DNA of 64,000 nt from Planctomycetaceae bacterium (GTDB lineage Bacteria > Planctomycetota > Planctomycetia > Planctomycetales > Planctomycetaceae). Both the position numbers and the translations under genes were made by a program. Numbering within the stretch: position 1 is the first letter of the stretch; each line of letters starts with the position of its first letter. Positions 45,457 through 54,085 of this stretch are shown piece after piece. The stretch is from NCBI GenBank assembly GCA_947476295.1, contig CANJQC010000004.1, forward strand, positions 33,190 through 97,189, written 5' to 3'. A model generated the notes under the pieces. It was not told the DNA's origin, did not search any database, and saw nothing but the letters and a program-made list of their open reading frames with translations.

Positions 45457-45484
45457 ACTTGAGTCTGCCATCTGACCTTCAGAA

Positions 45485-45510
45485 CCCGCGTCGGAGACAC
45501 GGGGCACATT
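45485..45510. repeat. Copy B of the GGA-loop hairpin repeat
   Basis: CCCGCGTCGGAGACACGGGG followed by CACATT. The stem is CCCG.GTC / GAC.CGGG around a GGA loop. It is almost identical to copy C at 60996. Confidence 0.75.
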
Positions 45511-45513
45511 AAA

Positions 45514-45530
45514 ATCGTACTTTGTTTCAG
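45514..45530. repeat. Right 17-bp direct repeat flanking hairpin copy B
   Basis: Exact copy of the sequence at 45440-45456, ending 8 bp before the start of the second ABC ATPase. Confidence 0.75.
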
Positions 45531-45538
45531 GCGCAAGC

Positions 45539-46495
45539 ATGTCATCTGACATCGCGATTCAATTTCAGAGTGTCACCAAGCTGTACGGCAAGGTACTGGG
45601 TGTGAATGACATCACGCTGGAACTTCCGCGCGGTGCGTACGGACTCCTAGGGCCAAACGGTGCCGGCAAAAGTACGCTGCTGAATCTGCTGACCGGCCAA
45701 CTGTTGCCAACACGCGGAACAGTGCGCGTGCTGGGCTTGAATCCGCGCAACAATCCGGATCTGATGCGCCGCATCGGATTTTGCCCTGGCTTTGAAGGTA
45801 TGTACGCTTCCATCAGCGGGCTGGAATGGGTGATCTATTTGCTGGAATTGCAGGGGTACGCTCATCGTGCAGCAAGGAAACTCGCTTTGGACTGCATGGA
45901 GTTGGTTGGGATGGTGGAAGGTATGTACCGACCAATTTCCAGCTACTCCCGCGGGATGAGGCAGCGAACCAAGCTGGCTCAGGCGATTTCTCATGAACCA
46001 GAACTGTTGATTCTGGATGAACCGCTGAGCGGCCTTGATCCAATCGGAAGAGCTCAGATGACTGACCTGTTGCGAAACTGGATCGCGATGGGCCGCAGCA
46101 TCATTATTGCCAGCCATGTGTTGCATGAGATCGAAGCACTGACGCAGTCATTTCTACTCATTTCCGGAGGCCGTGTTTTGGCATCGGGCACGGCGGAAGA
46201 AGTCCATGAGTTGCTTTTCGACGTGCCGCTGGAAATTTATGTGAAGTGCAATGATCTGCGAAGATTTGCAGCGAAGACACTGGAGGCAAATCTCGCAGAT
46301 TCGGCGAAGATCAGAAGAACAAATTTCGGGGACGAAGTTGTGGTGCTGTCTACGCGACACGCCAGCCGAATATCTTCCATGATCCCGGAATGGATGAAGG
46401 ACGATGGACTTGAGATCTACGAAATCCGCACTGCCGATGATTCACTGCAATCGCTTTTCAATTCTCTGATGAAGATCCACCGAGGTGAATTGTGA
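45539..46495 (+). CDS. ABC transporter ATPase (second pair)
   Basis: 318 residues. Walker A LLGPNGAGKSTLLNLL (about 37-52), signature SYSRGMRQRTKLAQA (~140-154) and Walker B LLILDEPLSGLDP (~161-173), with the D-loop and H-loop following. A C-terminal extension of ~95 residues shows exporter-type regulation. It resembles the first ATPase in layout but not closely in sequence. The stop overlaps the next start as GTGA. A direct repeat and hairpin lie between it and the first pair. Confidence 0.9.
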   Translation: MSSDIAIQFQSVTKLYGKVLGVNDITLELPRGAYGLLGPNGAGKSTLLNLLTGQLLPTRGTVRVLGLNPRNNPDLMRRIGFCPGFEGMYASISGLEWVIYLLELQGYAHRAARKLALDCMELVGMVEGMYRPISSYSRGMRQRTKLAQAISHEPELLILDEPLSGLDPIGRAQMTDLLRNWIAMGRSIIIASHVLHEIEALTQSFLLISGGRVLASGTAEEVHELLFDVPLEIYVKCNDLRRFAAKTLEANLADSAKIRRTNFGDEVVVLSTRHASRISSMIPEWMKDDGLEIYEIRTADDSLQSLFNSLMKIHRGEL

Positions 46496-47286
46496 ATGCT
46501 CTGCGGGCCGTGTTTATCTACGAATGGAAGCGATCTCTGACGCTGGGTCGGATGGGGTTGTGGTTGGCAATGGCCGCATTTCCGGTCATGATCACGATTC
46601 TGATTCGCACGCTCGGTGATTCTGAAAACCAGATCGACATCGCGACACAGAAGTCCACATGGTCGATGACTCTGTATGCTCTGATCCCCGGTGTGTGCGT
46701 CGCGTTAAGCGTCCTGCTAACGGCTGCTCCGGCTGTGGCTTCGGAACTCGAACAACGCAGCTGGGCGTATCTGGCGACGCGACCGAATGGCATTTTCTGG
46801 TTATTGCTGGGGAAGTTTCTGGTCTCCGTCACATGGGGCACCACTGCGGCATGGCTGGGGACGGCGTTTTCAGTAGCGCTGTGCGGCATGGATGAGCAAC
46901 TCCGAATGCTGCTGAGTCTTTCGGCGTTGAGTCTGTTGTCCGCCATCGCGTATTCCGCGCTGTATATGCTCGTCGGGGCTATCTTTCCTAAACGCGCGAT
47001 GGTCTTCTGCATGATGTACACGGTGATTGTCGAACTGGTCTTTGGTTCGATTCCGGCAGTCATCAATCGCATGACCGTCCAGTTTCGCCTACGGACGCTG
47101 TTCGTGAACTGGATGCCGTTTGATGAACGCATGAAAGACGAATCGGTCTTTCAGTATGTGATGATAGATGGCTCTTCGTTCATGCAGTGTTTCTGGCTCA
47201 TTACATTGAGCATCTTGTTCCTAGTTGCCGCCATTGTGGTTGCTCATCGCAAGGAATTTACGTCGGCGACGGAAGGTGACATTTAA
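46492..47286 (+). CDS. ABC transporter membrane permease (second pair)
   Basis: 264 residues starting at a GTG that overlaps the ATPase stop. About six helices are visible (WLAMAAFPVMITILIRTLG, LIPGVCVALSVLLTAAPAV, WLLLGKFLVSVTWGTTAAWL, LSLLSAIAYSALYMLVGAI, MVFCMMYTVIVELVFGSI, FWLITLSILFLVAAIVVA). It forms an export pair with the ATPase. Its stop and the convergent GlcD stop are only 3 bp apart. Confidence 0.85.
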   Translation: MNALRAVFIYEWKRSLTLGRMGLWLAMAAFPVMITILIRTLGDSENQIDIATQKSTWSMTLYALIPGVCVALSVLLTAAPAVASELEQRSWAYLATRPNGIFWLLLGKFLVSVTWGTTAAWLGTAFSVALCGMDEQLRMLLSLSALSLLSAIAYSALYMLVGAIFPKRAMVFCMMYTVIVELVFGSIPAVINRMTVQFRLRTLFVNWMPFDERMKDESVFQYVMIDGSSFMQCFWLITLSILFLVAAIVVAHRKEFTSATEGDI

Positions 47287-47289
47287 CCT

Positions 47290-48768
47290 CTACATCGCGG
47301 CACGGCGACCCGGATGCGATTTTTCGATCTGTTCCGAACCACATCCGCCAGCAGTCGGCAACATTTTTCCGGGGCTGCAGAGTTGTTTCGGATTGAACAC
47401 GTCACGGATCTCAGACATCACCTGCAAGTCCGTTGCTGTGAACAGTCGATTCATCAGGCTGATTTTTTCCACGCCGATCCCGTGTTCGCCCGTCACGCTG
47501 CCGCCAAGGTCAATGCAGCGATTCAGAATTTCGTCGCTGGCCAGCATGACCCGTCGCACCTGATCTGCATCGCGTTCATCAAACAGCAGGATCGGGTGAA
47601 TGTTGCCGTCCCCTGCATGAAATACATTCACAATCCGCAGTCGGTGCCGCTGACCGACCTCAATAATGAATTGCAGGATTTGCGGCAACTGCGTGCGCGG
47701 CACAACGCCATCCTGAGTGCAGTAGCTCGGGCTGAGTCGTCCAATCGCCCCGAACGCCTGCTTGCGGCATTTCCAAAGCAGGAGACGTTCTTCCTCCGTG
47801 CGTGACTGACGTACTTCCCTTGCACCTGCTTTCACGCACAAGTCTGTGATCACGCGAGCTTCGTCATCGACAACGCAATCGAGACCATCCACTTCGATCA
47901 ACAACACCGCACCGGCATCAAGCGGAAAGCCGAATTGAAAGGCAGCTTCCACAGCCGACACAATTCCCTGATCCATCATTTCAAGTGCCGCAGGAATGAT
48001 CCCGGCACCGATGATACAGCTGATGGCCTGAGTCGCATCGTCCACTGTGTTGAAGATCCCCAGCATCGTGCGATGCGCGGCCGGATCGCGTGTGATTCGC
48101 ACCCAGACCTTCGTAACGACGCCAAACGTCCCTTCACTTCCGACGAACAATCCCGTCAGATCAAAATCGTTGCCGCGGCCGCACGGGCCACCGAACTGCA
48201 CCAGTTCTCCTTCCGGAGAAACAAACTCCACGCCGAGCACATGATTCACTGTGACACCGTATTTCAGCGTATGCGGTCCACCGGAATTTGTGGCGATATT
48301 GCCACCGATCGTGCAGGCTCCCTGGCTGCTGGGATCCGGAGCGTAATGAAATCCGCTGCCTGCTAGCGCACGCGTCAGTCGAACATTGACGACACCTGGC
48401 TCAACGACGGCGTACCGATCACGCAGATTGAGTTCCAGAATTTGGCTCATCCGCGTGAGAGCGATCATGACACCGCCACCCACCGGAAGGCATCCACCGG
48501 CCAGACTTGTTCCGGCACCGCGAGGAACAAATGGAACCTGATTTGCCACGCATTCACGAACAACCCGCAGGACTTCATCTGCGGATTGCGGAAAGACAAC
48601 GACGTCCGGAGTCGTCTTTTCGACCACATATCCGTCACACTCGTAAACGAGCAACTCGTCCGCGGCGCTCAGCAACCGATCAGATCCGACAATTGCCGCC
48701 ATCCGTTTCAGAAAATCCGGCGTCACGACAGCGTCGGACGATGAAGGTGTCTGCGTGTTTTGAAGCAT
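47290..48768 (-). CDS. FAD-linked oxidase, GlcD-like subunit
   Basis: 492 residues. The PCMH-type FAD-binding domain is clear: VPRGAGTSLAGGC (about 99-111), PSSQGACTIGGNIATNSGG and GSEGTFGVVTKV. The C-terminal domain ends with NVFHAGDGNIHPILLFD and GSVTGEHGIGVEK, the substrate-domain motifs of the glycolate oxidase/D-lactate dehydrogenase group. It should oxidise a 2-hydroxy acid, passing electrons through FAD. No GlcE or GlcF gene is adjacent. Partner proteins would have to be elsewhere or absent; the substrate could be glycolate, D-lactate or D-2-hydroxyglutarate. Confidence 0.9.
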   Translation of the reverse strand: MLQNTQTPSSSDAVVTPDFLKRMAAIVGSDRLLSAADELLVYECDGYVVEKTTPDVVVFPQSADEVLRVVRECVANQVPFVPRGAGTSLAGGCLPVGGGVMIALTRMSQILELNLRDRYAVVEPGVVNVRLTRALAGSGFHYAPDPSSQGACTIGGNIATNSGGPHTLKYGVTVNHVLGVEFVSPEGELVQFGGPCGRGNDFDLTGLFVGSEGTFGVVTKVWVRITRDPAAHRTMLGIFNTVDDATQAISCIIGAGIIPAALEMMDQGIVSAVEAAFQFGFPLDAGAVLLIEVDGLDCVVDDEARVITDLCVKAGAREVRQSRTEEERLLLWKCRKQAFGAIGRLSPSYCTQDGVVPRTQLPQILQFIIEVGQRHRLRIVNVFHAGDGNIHPILLFDERDADQVRRVMLASDEILNRCIDLGGSVTGEHGIGVEKISLMNRLFTATDLQVMSEIRDVFNPKQLCSPGKMLPTAGGCGSEQIEKSHPGRRAAM

Positions 48769-49005
48769 AGTGCCGCAGATTGTAGCCGAGTGTCGCGAGT
48801 TGGAAAAGCGGCCCTCGCTGCAATACAGACTTCAGCGATTGGCTTGCTGGTTTCAATCATGTAGGTCGCACGTTTAGCCTGATTTGAGAACTGAAATTGT
48901 TCGCAATCAAACTCCACACAAGCTAAAACAATGATTCTGCCGAGCATGCATCGTTTTCATCAGCCCGGTTTCGTTCCCCTCTTTTTCAACTGAGGAGTCA
49001 ATCTC

Positions 49006-50412
49006 ATGACCGGCATCGCGGGAATCGTCCTCTCACTGCTGCTGTTGATGTACCTGGCGTATCGAGACGTCAGTGTGCTGGTGCTGGCTCCGTTGTGTGC
49101 GTTGCTGGCTGTGGTGTTCGATGGGAATTCTCCGGTGCTGGCCACGTACACTCAGATCTTCATGGGCAGTGTCGGACAGTTTGTCAAAGACTACTTTCCA
49201 TTGTTTCTTCTGGGGGCAATCTTTGGAAAGCTGATGGAAGAGTCCGGCGCGGCGGCGAAAATTGCGGAGGTTGTCGTGCGAGCCGTCGGAGTCAACCAAA
49301 CGGTGCTGGCCATTGTACTGAGTTGCGGGATTCTGACTTACGGCGGCGTCTCGTTGTTTGTCGTTGTGTTTGCCGTCTTTCCGCTGTCGCGATCTCTCTT
49401 TCGACAAGCCGACATTCCTAGACGACTGATCCCGGCAGCGATCGCGCTCGGCTCGTTCACGTTTACGATGACAGCCATCCCAGGAACTGTGCAGATCCAA
49501 AATCAAATTCCAATGCCATTCTTTCGAACAAACTCATTTGCCGCCCCCGGTCTTGGTTGTATCGGCAGTCTGATCATGTTCGGCCTTGGCATAATGTGGC
49601 TGAATGCCCAAGCCGCGCGCGCTCGTCGCAACGGCGAGGGCTTTGGTGAGATTTTATCTTCAGATAGTGTAGCAGCGGAAGCAGCGACGAATGACGATGC
49701 CGGGAACCTGCCTGCGGTCTGGAGTGCTTTTACGCCGATCGTCTGTGTGGTGGTGCTGAATTTTGTGTTCTCGCGGTTTGTGATCCCAAACTGGGACGCC
49801 GCTTACCTTGCTGAAGAACAGTTTGGAAAAACGGACCTCAATAAGGTCCAGGGCACATGGTCGACAATTCTATCGATGGTCGTGGCCGTGCTGATCACAA
49901 TCGTCCTGCATTTCAGATCCGTTGATAAGCTGAAAATTTCGCTGGCCGCGGGGGCAAGATCTTCGTTGCTGCCAATTTTTAATACCGCTTCGGAATACGG
50001 CTACGGTAATACGATCAAGAATCTGGCCGGATTTGTGATTGTGCAAAAATTCGTCACAGGTATCGCACCAGGGAATCCCTTGATCTCCGAATCGATTGCC
50101 GTGAACTCGCTGGCGGCGATGACCGGTTCGGCGTCCGGAGGTCTCAGTATCGCATTGAAGGCTCTGGGTGACACGTACTACCAGCGCGGCATTGAAGCGG
50201 GCATCAATCCGGAACTCCTGCATCGGGTTGCATCAATGTCGTGCGGAGGTCTGGACAGTCTGCCTCATAACGGCGCTGTCATCACACTGCTATTGATTTG
50301 CGGAGTCACGCATCGACAGGGCTACAAAGATGTTGCGGTGGTTTCGATTGCGTTTCCGCTGGTCGCGACGATCACGGTGATTATGCTGGGGACGCTGTTT
50401 GGTTCGTTTTGA
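49006..50412 (+). CDS. GntP-family permease
   Basis: 468 residues, about 12 hydrophobic helices. Family segments include LSLLLLMYLAYRDVSVLVLAP-type first helix pair, LFLLGAIFGKLMEESGAA (about 58-75) and SGGLSIALKALGDTY (~386-400). GntP permeases move gluconate or other organic acids such as 3-hydroxybutyrate with protons. A TGAGGAG box lies ~10 bp before the ATG. It converges with the CoA-transferase gene 47 bp away. Context with a CoA-transferase and an SDR supports uptake of a short hydroxy acid; substrate is inferred. Confidence 0.88.
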   Translation: MTGIAGIVLSLLLLMYLAYRDVSVLVLAPLCALLAVVFDGNSPVLATYTQIFMGSVGQFVKDYFPLFLLGAIFGKLMEESGAAAKIAEVVVRAVGVNQTVLAIVLSCGILTYGGVSLFVVVFAVFPLSRSLFRQADIPRRLIPAAIALGSFTFTMTAIPGTVQIQNQIPMPFFRTNSFAAPGLGCIGSLIMFGLGIMWLNAQAARARRNGEGFGEILSSDSVAAEAATNDDAGNLPAVWSAFTPIVCVVVLNFVFSRFVIPNWDAAYLAEEQFGKTDLNKVQGTWSTILSMVVAVLITIVLHFRSVDKLKISLAAGARSSLLPIFNTASEYGYGNTIKNLAGFVIVQKFVTGIAPGNPLISESIAVNSLAAMTGSASGGLSIALKALGDTYYQRGIEAGINPELLHRVASMSCGGLDSLPHNGAVITLLLICGVTHRQGYKDVAVVSIAFPLVATITVIMLGTLFGSF

Positions 50413-50458
50413 ACTGCCGGCAATCACAACTCGTTTCGTTTTATGGTGTCCGTACGTT

Positions 50459-52054
50459 TCACTGCCCATGAACTTCACTGCTCGTGCGAATCGCCATTTG
50501 GCCAACCGATCGAATAATGGGAGTAAATTCCATCTGGTCAACGACATCCCGCTGGACGTCGATTCCGCGCGCCACCTCAATCAGTTCCAGCCCTCCACGC
50601 TGTAAGCGAAAGACGGCCCGTTCAGTAACGAAGATAATATCTCGACCAGTATCGCGGGCCACTGGACCGCTGAAAGAGATCTGTTCGACTTGCCGTACAA
50701 ATTTTGAGATGCGACCTTCGTGTACAATCCGCAGCGTGCCGTCTTCATACGCAACTTCAAGCCCTTGGGTCGTCAGAGTCCCACAAAACACCAACCGCCG
50801 TGCGGTCTGAGAAATATTGATAAATCCACCGACTCCTGCGAATCGAGTCCCGAAACGCGATACGTTGACGTTTCCGTGCTGATCCACTTGCGCCGCACCA
50901 AGCGCAGCAAAATCCAGCCCGCCGCCGTCGTAGAAATCAAACTGCGACGGCTGATCAATAATTGCTTCGGGATAGCTGGACGCTCCGAAGCTGAGCCCAC
51001 CCGCAGGAATTCCGCCGATTGCCCCACTTTCCACGGTAAGCGTTACTTCCGACAACAATCCGCGTTCCGCCGCCACCAACGCAATTCCTTCCGGCAACCC
51101 GATTCCCAGATTCGCGATCGCTCCCGGTTGTAATTCGTCGCACGCACGCATCGCGATGATCCGCCGCAGGTCGATCGGAGCATGGGTCTTGCCATCCGTC
51201 ACTAGGGTTGAACCGGCCCTCGGTTCTGGCACAGCGACTGCCGCTGAACAGAATGCCGGATCAAATGGTTCGGCAAACGTCTGCCAGTGTTCGTGTTCTT
51301 CAGCTAAAACGATATGCGTCACCAATCGACCGGGGACTCGCACCTGTTGCGGCGGTGCCGGAGTACCAAGAAGTCGTTTGACCTGAGCGATGACGATGCC
51401 ACCATGATTGTGAGCGGCCTGAGCGATCGGCAATATTTCACCGATGACCGCTTCCTCGTCCATCAAGAGGTTCCCAAACGCATCCGCTGCCGTCGCGCGA
51501 ATCAGTCCGACATGAATTGGGAATGCGTGATACAGCAACCAGGTTTTTCCTCGCAACGTCACTCGTTCGACAAGGTCTTCAGTCGTCTTTGCATTGAGCT
51601 TACCGCCACCGTGTACCGGGTCAATAAATGTGCCGAGTCCCACGTGAGTCACACATCCAGGACGCATGGCAGCAATATCGCGAAACAGATGACAGATGAC
51701 GCCTTGCGGAAAATTATACGCCTCAATTTCACCGGCCAAAGCCAGCCGCCCCAATTGCGGACACAATCCCCAGTGCCCCCCGATCACTCGACGCAGTAAC
51801 CCAGCGTGTGCCAGATGATTCAGACCTTGCGTCTTTCCGTCCCCCTGTCCGGCTGCATAAACCAGCGTCAATTCATGCGGACCATGATGCGACAGGAATC
51901 GTCGCTCTAACGCTGCCGTCAGCGATTCAGGATTCCCCGCTCCGACGAACCCGCTACAGGCCACTGTCATTCCGTTCCGAATGTGCATGACCGCATCGTC
52001 CGCCGAACAAAGTTTGGCGTGGAGAGGCGTTTGGGGCTGTGGCTGTGTTGGCAT
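50459..52054 (-). CDS. Acyl-CoA:acid CoA-transferase, fused alpha/beta (YdiF/propionate CoA-transferase-like)
   Basis: 531 residues from the ATG at 52054; an ATG at 52087 falls inside a repeat palindrome and is less likely. The first half shows [15 protein letters not shown] and [19 protein letters not shown] alpha-subunit motifs, the second half the catalytic Glu in [15 protein letters not shown] (about residues 335-349) and [15 protein letters not shown]. The fused order is typical of YdiF-like enzymes, which move CoA between acetyl/propionyl or acetoacetyl carriers and a free acid. Operon with the SDR upstream (same strand, gap under 100 bp). It may activate acetoacetate if the SDR oxidises 3-hydroxybutyrate. 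Confidence 0.9.
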   Translation of the reverse strand: MPTQPQPQTPLHAKLCSADDAVMHIRNGMTVACSGFVGAGNPESLTAALERRFLSHHGPHELTLVYAAGQGDGKTQGLNHLAHAGLLRRVIGGHWGLCPQLGRLALAGEIEAYNFPQGVICHLFRDIAAMRPGCVTHVGLGTFIDPVHGGGKLNAKTTEDLVERVTLRGKTWLLYHAFPIHVGLIRATAADAFGNLLMDEEAVIGEILPIAQAAHNHGGIVIAQVKRLLGTPAPPQQVRVPGRLVTHIVLAEEHEHWQTFAEPFDPAFCSAAVAVPEPRAGSTLVTDGKTHAPIDLRRIIAMRACDELQPGAIANLGIGLPEGIALVAAERGLLSEVTLTVESGAIGGIPAGGLSFGASSYPEAIIDQPSQFDFYDGGGLDFAALGAAQVDQHGNVNVSRFGTRFAGVGGFINISQTARRLVFCGTLTTQGLEVAYEDGTLRIVHEGRISKFVRQVEQISFSGPVARDTGRDIIFVTERAVFRLQRGGLELIEVARGIDVQRDVVDQMEFTPIIRSVGQMAIRTSSEVHGQ

Positions 52055-52073
52055 GTCAGGATTTACGTCTAAA

Positions 52074-52102
52074 CCGGCGAGCGGCATGCGTCAGCTTGCC
52101 GG
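52074..52102. repeat. GCGAGCGG-family repeat fragment
   Basis: CCGGCGAGC...GCTTGCCGG hairpin with one mismatch around GGCATGCGTCA. GCGAGCGGCA and GCGTCAGC match the arm at 29459, though the repeat is incomplete. It overlaps the possible upstream start of the CoA-transferase gene. Confidence 0.45.
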
Positions 52103-52141
52103 TACCCTGTGATTCGTGTTTTTGCCCTCACGGGCACCGAT

Positions 52142-52894
52142 TTATCCCCACCAACCACCGTTCACGTGCAGCGTCTGACCAGTAACGTAAGATGACAGAT
52201 CGCTGCACAAATACAGAATGACGGAGGCGACTTCGTCCGGATCGCCGAATCGTTTCATTGGGATTTGAGCCAGCATTTGCTCGCGGGCTGCTTCTGGAAT
52301 GGTGGCTCCCATTTCCGTCATTACGACTCCCGGTGCGACCGCGTTCACATTGATTCGCCGCGATGCCAGCTCACGACTGAGTACCTTCGTGAAGGCTATG
52401 ACCCCGGCCTTTGCCGAAGAGTAATTTGCCTGCCCGAACAACCCGACGACTCCGGAAATTGATGCCATATTGACAATGCGACCACCGTCCTGAAGAAACG
52501 GCAACACAATTTGACTGACTCTGAAAACCGCTGACAGATTCGTATCCACAACGGCGTCCCATTCTTCATCGGTCAGGTTTTTCACCGATCGATCTCGCAA
52601 AATCGCTGCGTTGTTCACAAGAAAATCAATGCGTCCGAATTTAGCTTTGACCGTCTCAAAGAACGCCGTCATGTTTTCGCGACTGCGAACATCCGCCGCC
52701 ATCACAAGACCTGCATCGCCCCATTCTTTTGCCGCTTCTTCTGCACGCTGTCGACTCACGCCGGCCGCGTCGTCAAAATAATTCACAGCAACATTTGCCC
52801 CTGCACGCAACAGCATCGCCGCCGTCGCTTTGCCCAGCCCCTGAATGCCGCCAGTAATCACAGCGACTTTGCTGGATAGGTCGATTGAGATCAT
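52142..52894 (-). CDS. Short-chain dehydrogenase/reductase, FabG-like
   Basis: 250 residues. Cofactor motif TGGIQGLGKA (about 14-23), NNAAILRD, catalytic Ser in MASISGVVG, and YSSAKAG for the Tyr-xxx-Lys pair. The C-terminus LSSYVTGQTLHVNGGWWG is the classical FabG end. It could be a 3-oxoacyl-ACP reductase or acetoacetyl-CoA reductase, or a 3-hydroxybutyrate dehydrogenase; its place upstream of a CoA-transferase and near a GntP permease favours hydroxyacyl chemistry. Starts next to the palindrome at 52915. Confidence 0.88.
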   Translation of the reverse strand: MISIDLSSKVAVITGGIQGLGKATAAMLLRAGANVAVNYFDDAAGVSRQRAEEAAKEWGDAGLVMAADVRSRENMTAFFETVKAKFGRIDFLVNNAAILRDRSVKNLTDEEWDAVVDTNLSAVFRVSQIVLPFLQDGGRIVNMASISGVVGLFGQANYSSAKAGVIAFTKVLSRELASRRINVNAVAPGVVMTEMGATIPEAAREQMLAQIPMKRFGDPDEVASVILYLCSDLSSYVTGQTLHVNGGWWG

Positions 52895-52914
52895 ATGCGG
52901 ATTCCTCTCTTGCG

Positions 52915-52972
52915 GTAGCTTGACTCTTTGAGTCGTGTATTACGATGAACTTGGCGCAGAGAGTCAAGCTAC
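52915..52972. repeat. GTAGCTTGACTC-family palindrome
   Basis: Terminal arms GTAGCTTGACTCT and AGAGTCAAGCTAC are perfect inverted repeats with 32 nt between. A half copy is at 14841. It lies between divergent genes. Confidence 0.75.
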
Positions 52973-53065
52973 TGAGCGTTGCTTCCAACTCGTCGCTGCG
53001 AATGATAGCGTATCCCTCACGATGACTCATTTCCACCTTCCGACTCGCCTGCCGTTGAGACTGCT

Positions 53066-54085
53066 ATGCTGTTTACATCTGTCGATTTTCAAAAGCCTGG
53101 CAAACAGCAGGGCTTTATGCAGGTGCCGTATTCGCACAATCTGGGAGGCTGGGCCAATGTGATGATTCCCATCACGACGATAGCCAGTGGCAGTGGCCCG
53201 ACGGTGTTGATTCTTGGAGGCAATCACGGGGACGAATATCAAGGCCAGATCGCTGCGATGAAACTCGCGCGGGAACTGACACCGGATATGGTCACTGGCC
53301 GCATCATCCTGATTCCGTCGCTCAATTTCCCCGCAGCCTGCGCGGCGACGCGACTGTCACCGCTGGACGGGATGAACATGAATCGTGCGTTTCCTGGTGA
53401 ACCGGAAGGCGGCGTCACCAGTCAGATCGCACATTTTCTCACGACGGTGCTGTTCCCGCTCAGCGACGTGGTGATCGACATCCATTCCGGTGGTCGCAGT
53501 ATGGAATTCGTTCCCTGCGCTCACATGCATCTGGTTTCAGATCTCGATCAACGCCGAAAGATGTTGGCCGCGATGCTCGCATGGAATACCGATTTTGCAT
53601 TTTTGTATGCCGACATCGCAGGTTCTGGCCTGCTTCCGGTGGAAGCGGAGAACCAAGGCAAGCTTGTGGTGACCACAGAACTTGGCGGCGGTGAATGTAT
53701 TCCTGCCAGCGTGCATCGGATCGCACAAAGCGGCCTGAGAAATGTCCTCATTCATGTCGGAGCCTTGCGTGGGCAGGAACAAACACGCGAAAATCTTGGC
53801 AAAGCACCGACAATTCTCACGCAAGCTCTGAATCGCGATGATTATCTGCTCGCCCCTGAATCCGGAGTGTTTGAAGTCTGCGTCGATCTTGGTGAACATG
53901 TCACGAAAGGCGAAACCATCGGTTACATTCATCATCTGGAACGTCCTGATCGTCCTCCGGAAACTATTGTCGCTCAAAGCAACGGCTATCTTGTCACAAT
54001 ACGAGCACCATGTCTTACGCAGCAGGGCGATTGCGTGGCCGTGATTGCGAAGCAGGTGAGTCTCGATGAGGTGCGAAACGCATGA
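53066..54085 (+). CDS. Succinylglutamate desuccinylase/aspartoacylase family, DoeB-like deacylase
   Basis: 339 residues. Metal and catalytic motifs: GGNHGDEYQG (His-x-x-Glu, about residues 51-60), IDIHSGGRSMEFVP (His) and TTELGGGECIP. The start (PYSHNLGGWANVMIPIT) resembles DoeB, the N-acetyl-diaminobutyrate deacetylase of ectoine breakdown. It removes an acyl group from an amino acid or amine. The stop overlaps the MFS start as ATGA. Without other ectoine genes in the window, DoeB function is inferred only from similarity. Confidence 0.8.
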   Translation: MLFTSVDFQKPGKQQGFMQVPYSHNLGGWANVMIPITTIASGSGPTVLILGGNHGDEYQGQIAAMKLARELTPDMVTGRIILIPSLNFPAACAATRLSPLDGMNMNRAFPGEPEGGVTSQIAHFLTTVLFPLSDVVIDIHSGGRSMEFVPCAHMHLVSDLDQRRKMLAAMLAWNTDFAFLYADIAGSGLLPVEAENQGKLVVTTELGGGECIPASVHRIAQSGLRNVLIHVGALRGQEQTRENLGKAPTILTQALNRDDYLLAPESGVFEVCVDLGEHVTKGETIGYIHHLERPDRPPETIVAQSNGYLVTIRAPCLTQQGDCVAVIAKQVSLDEVRNA

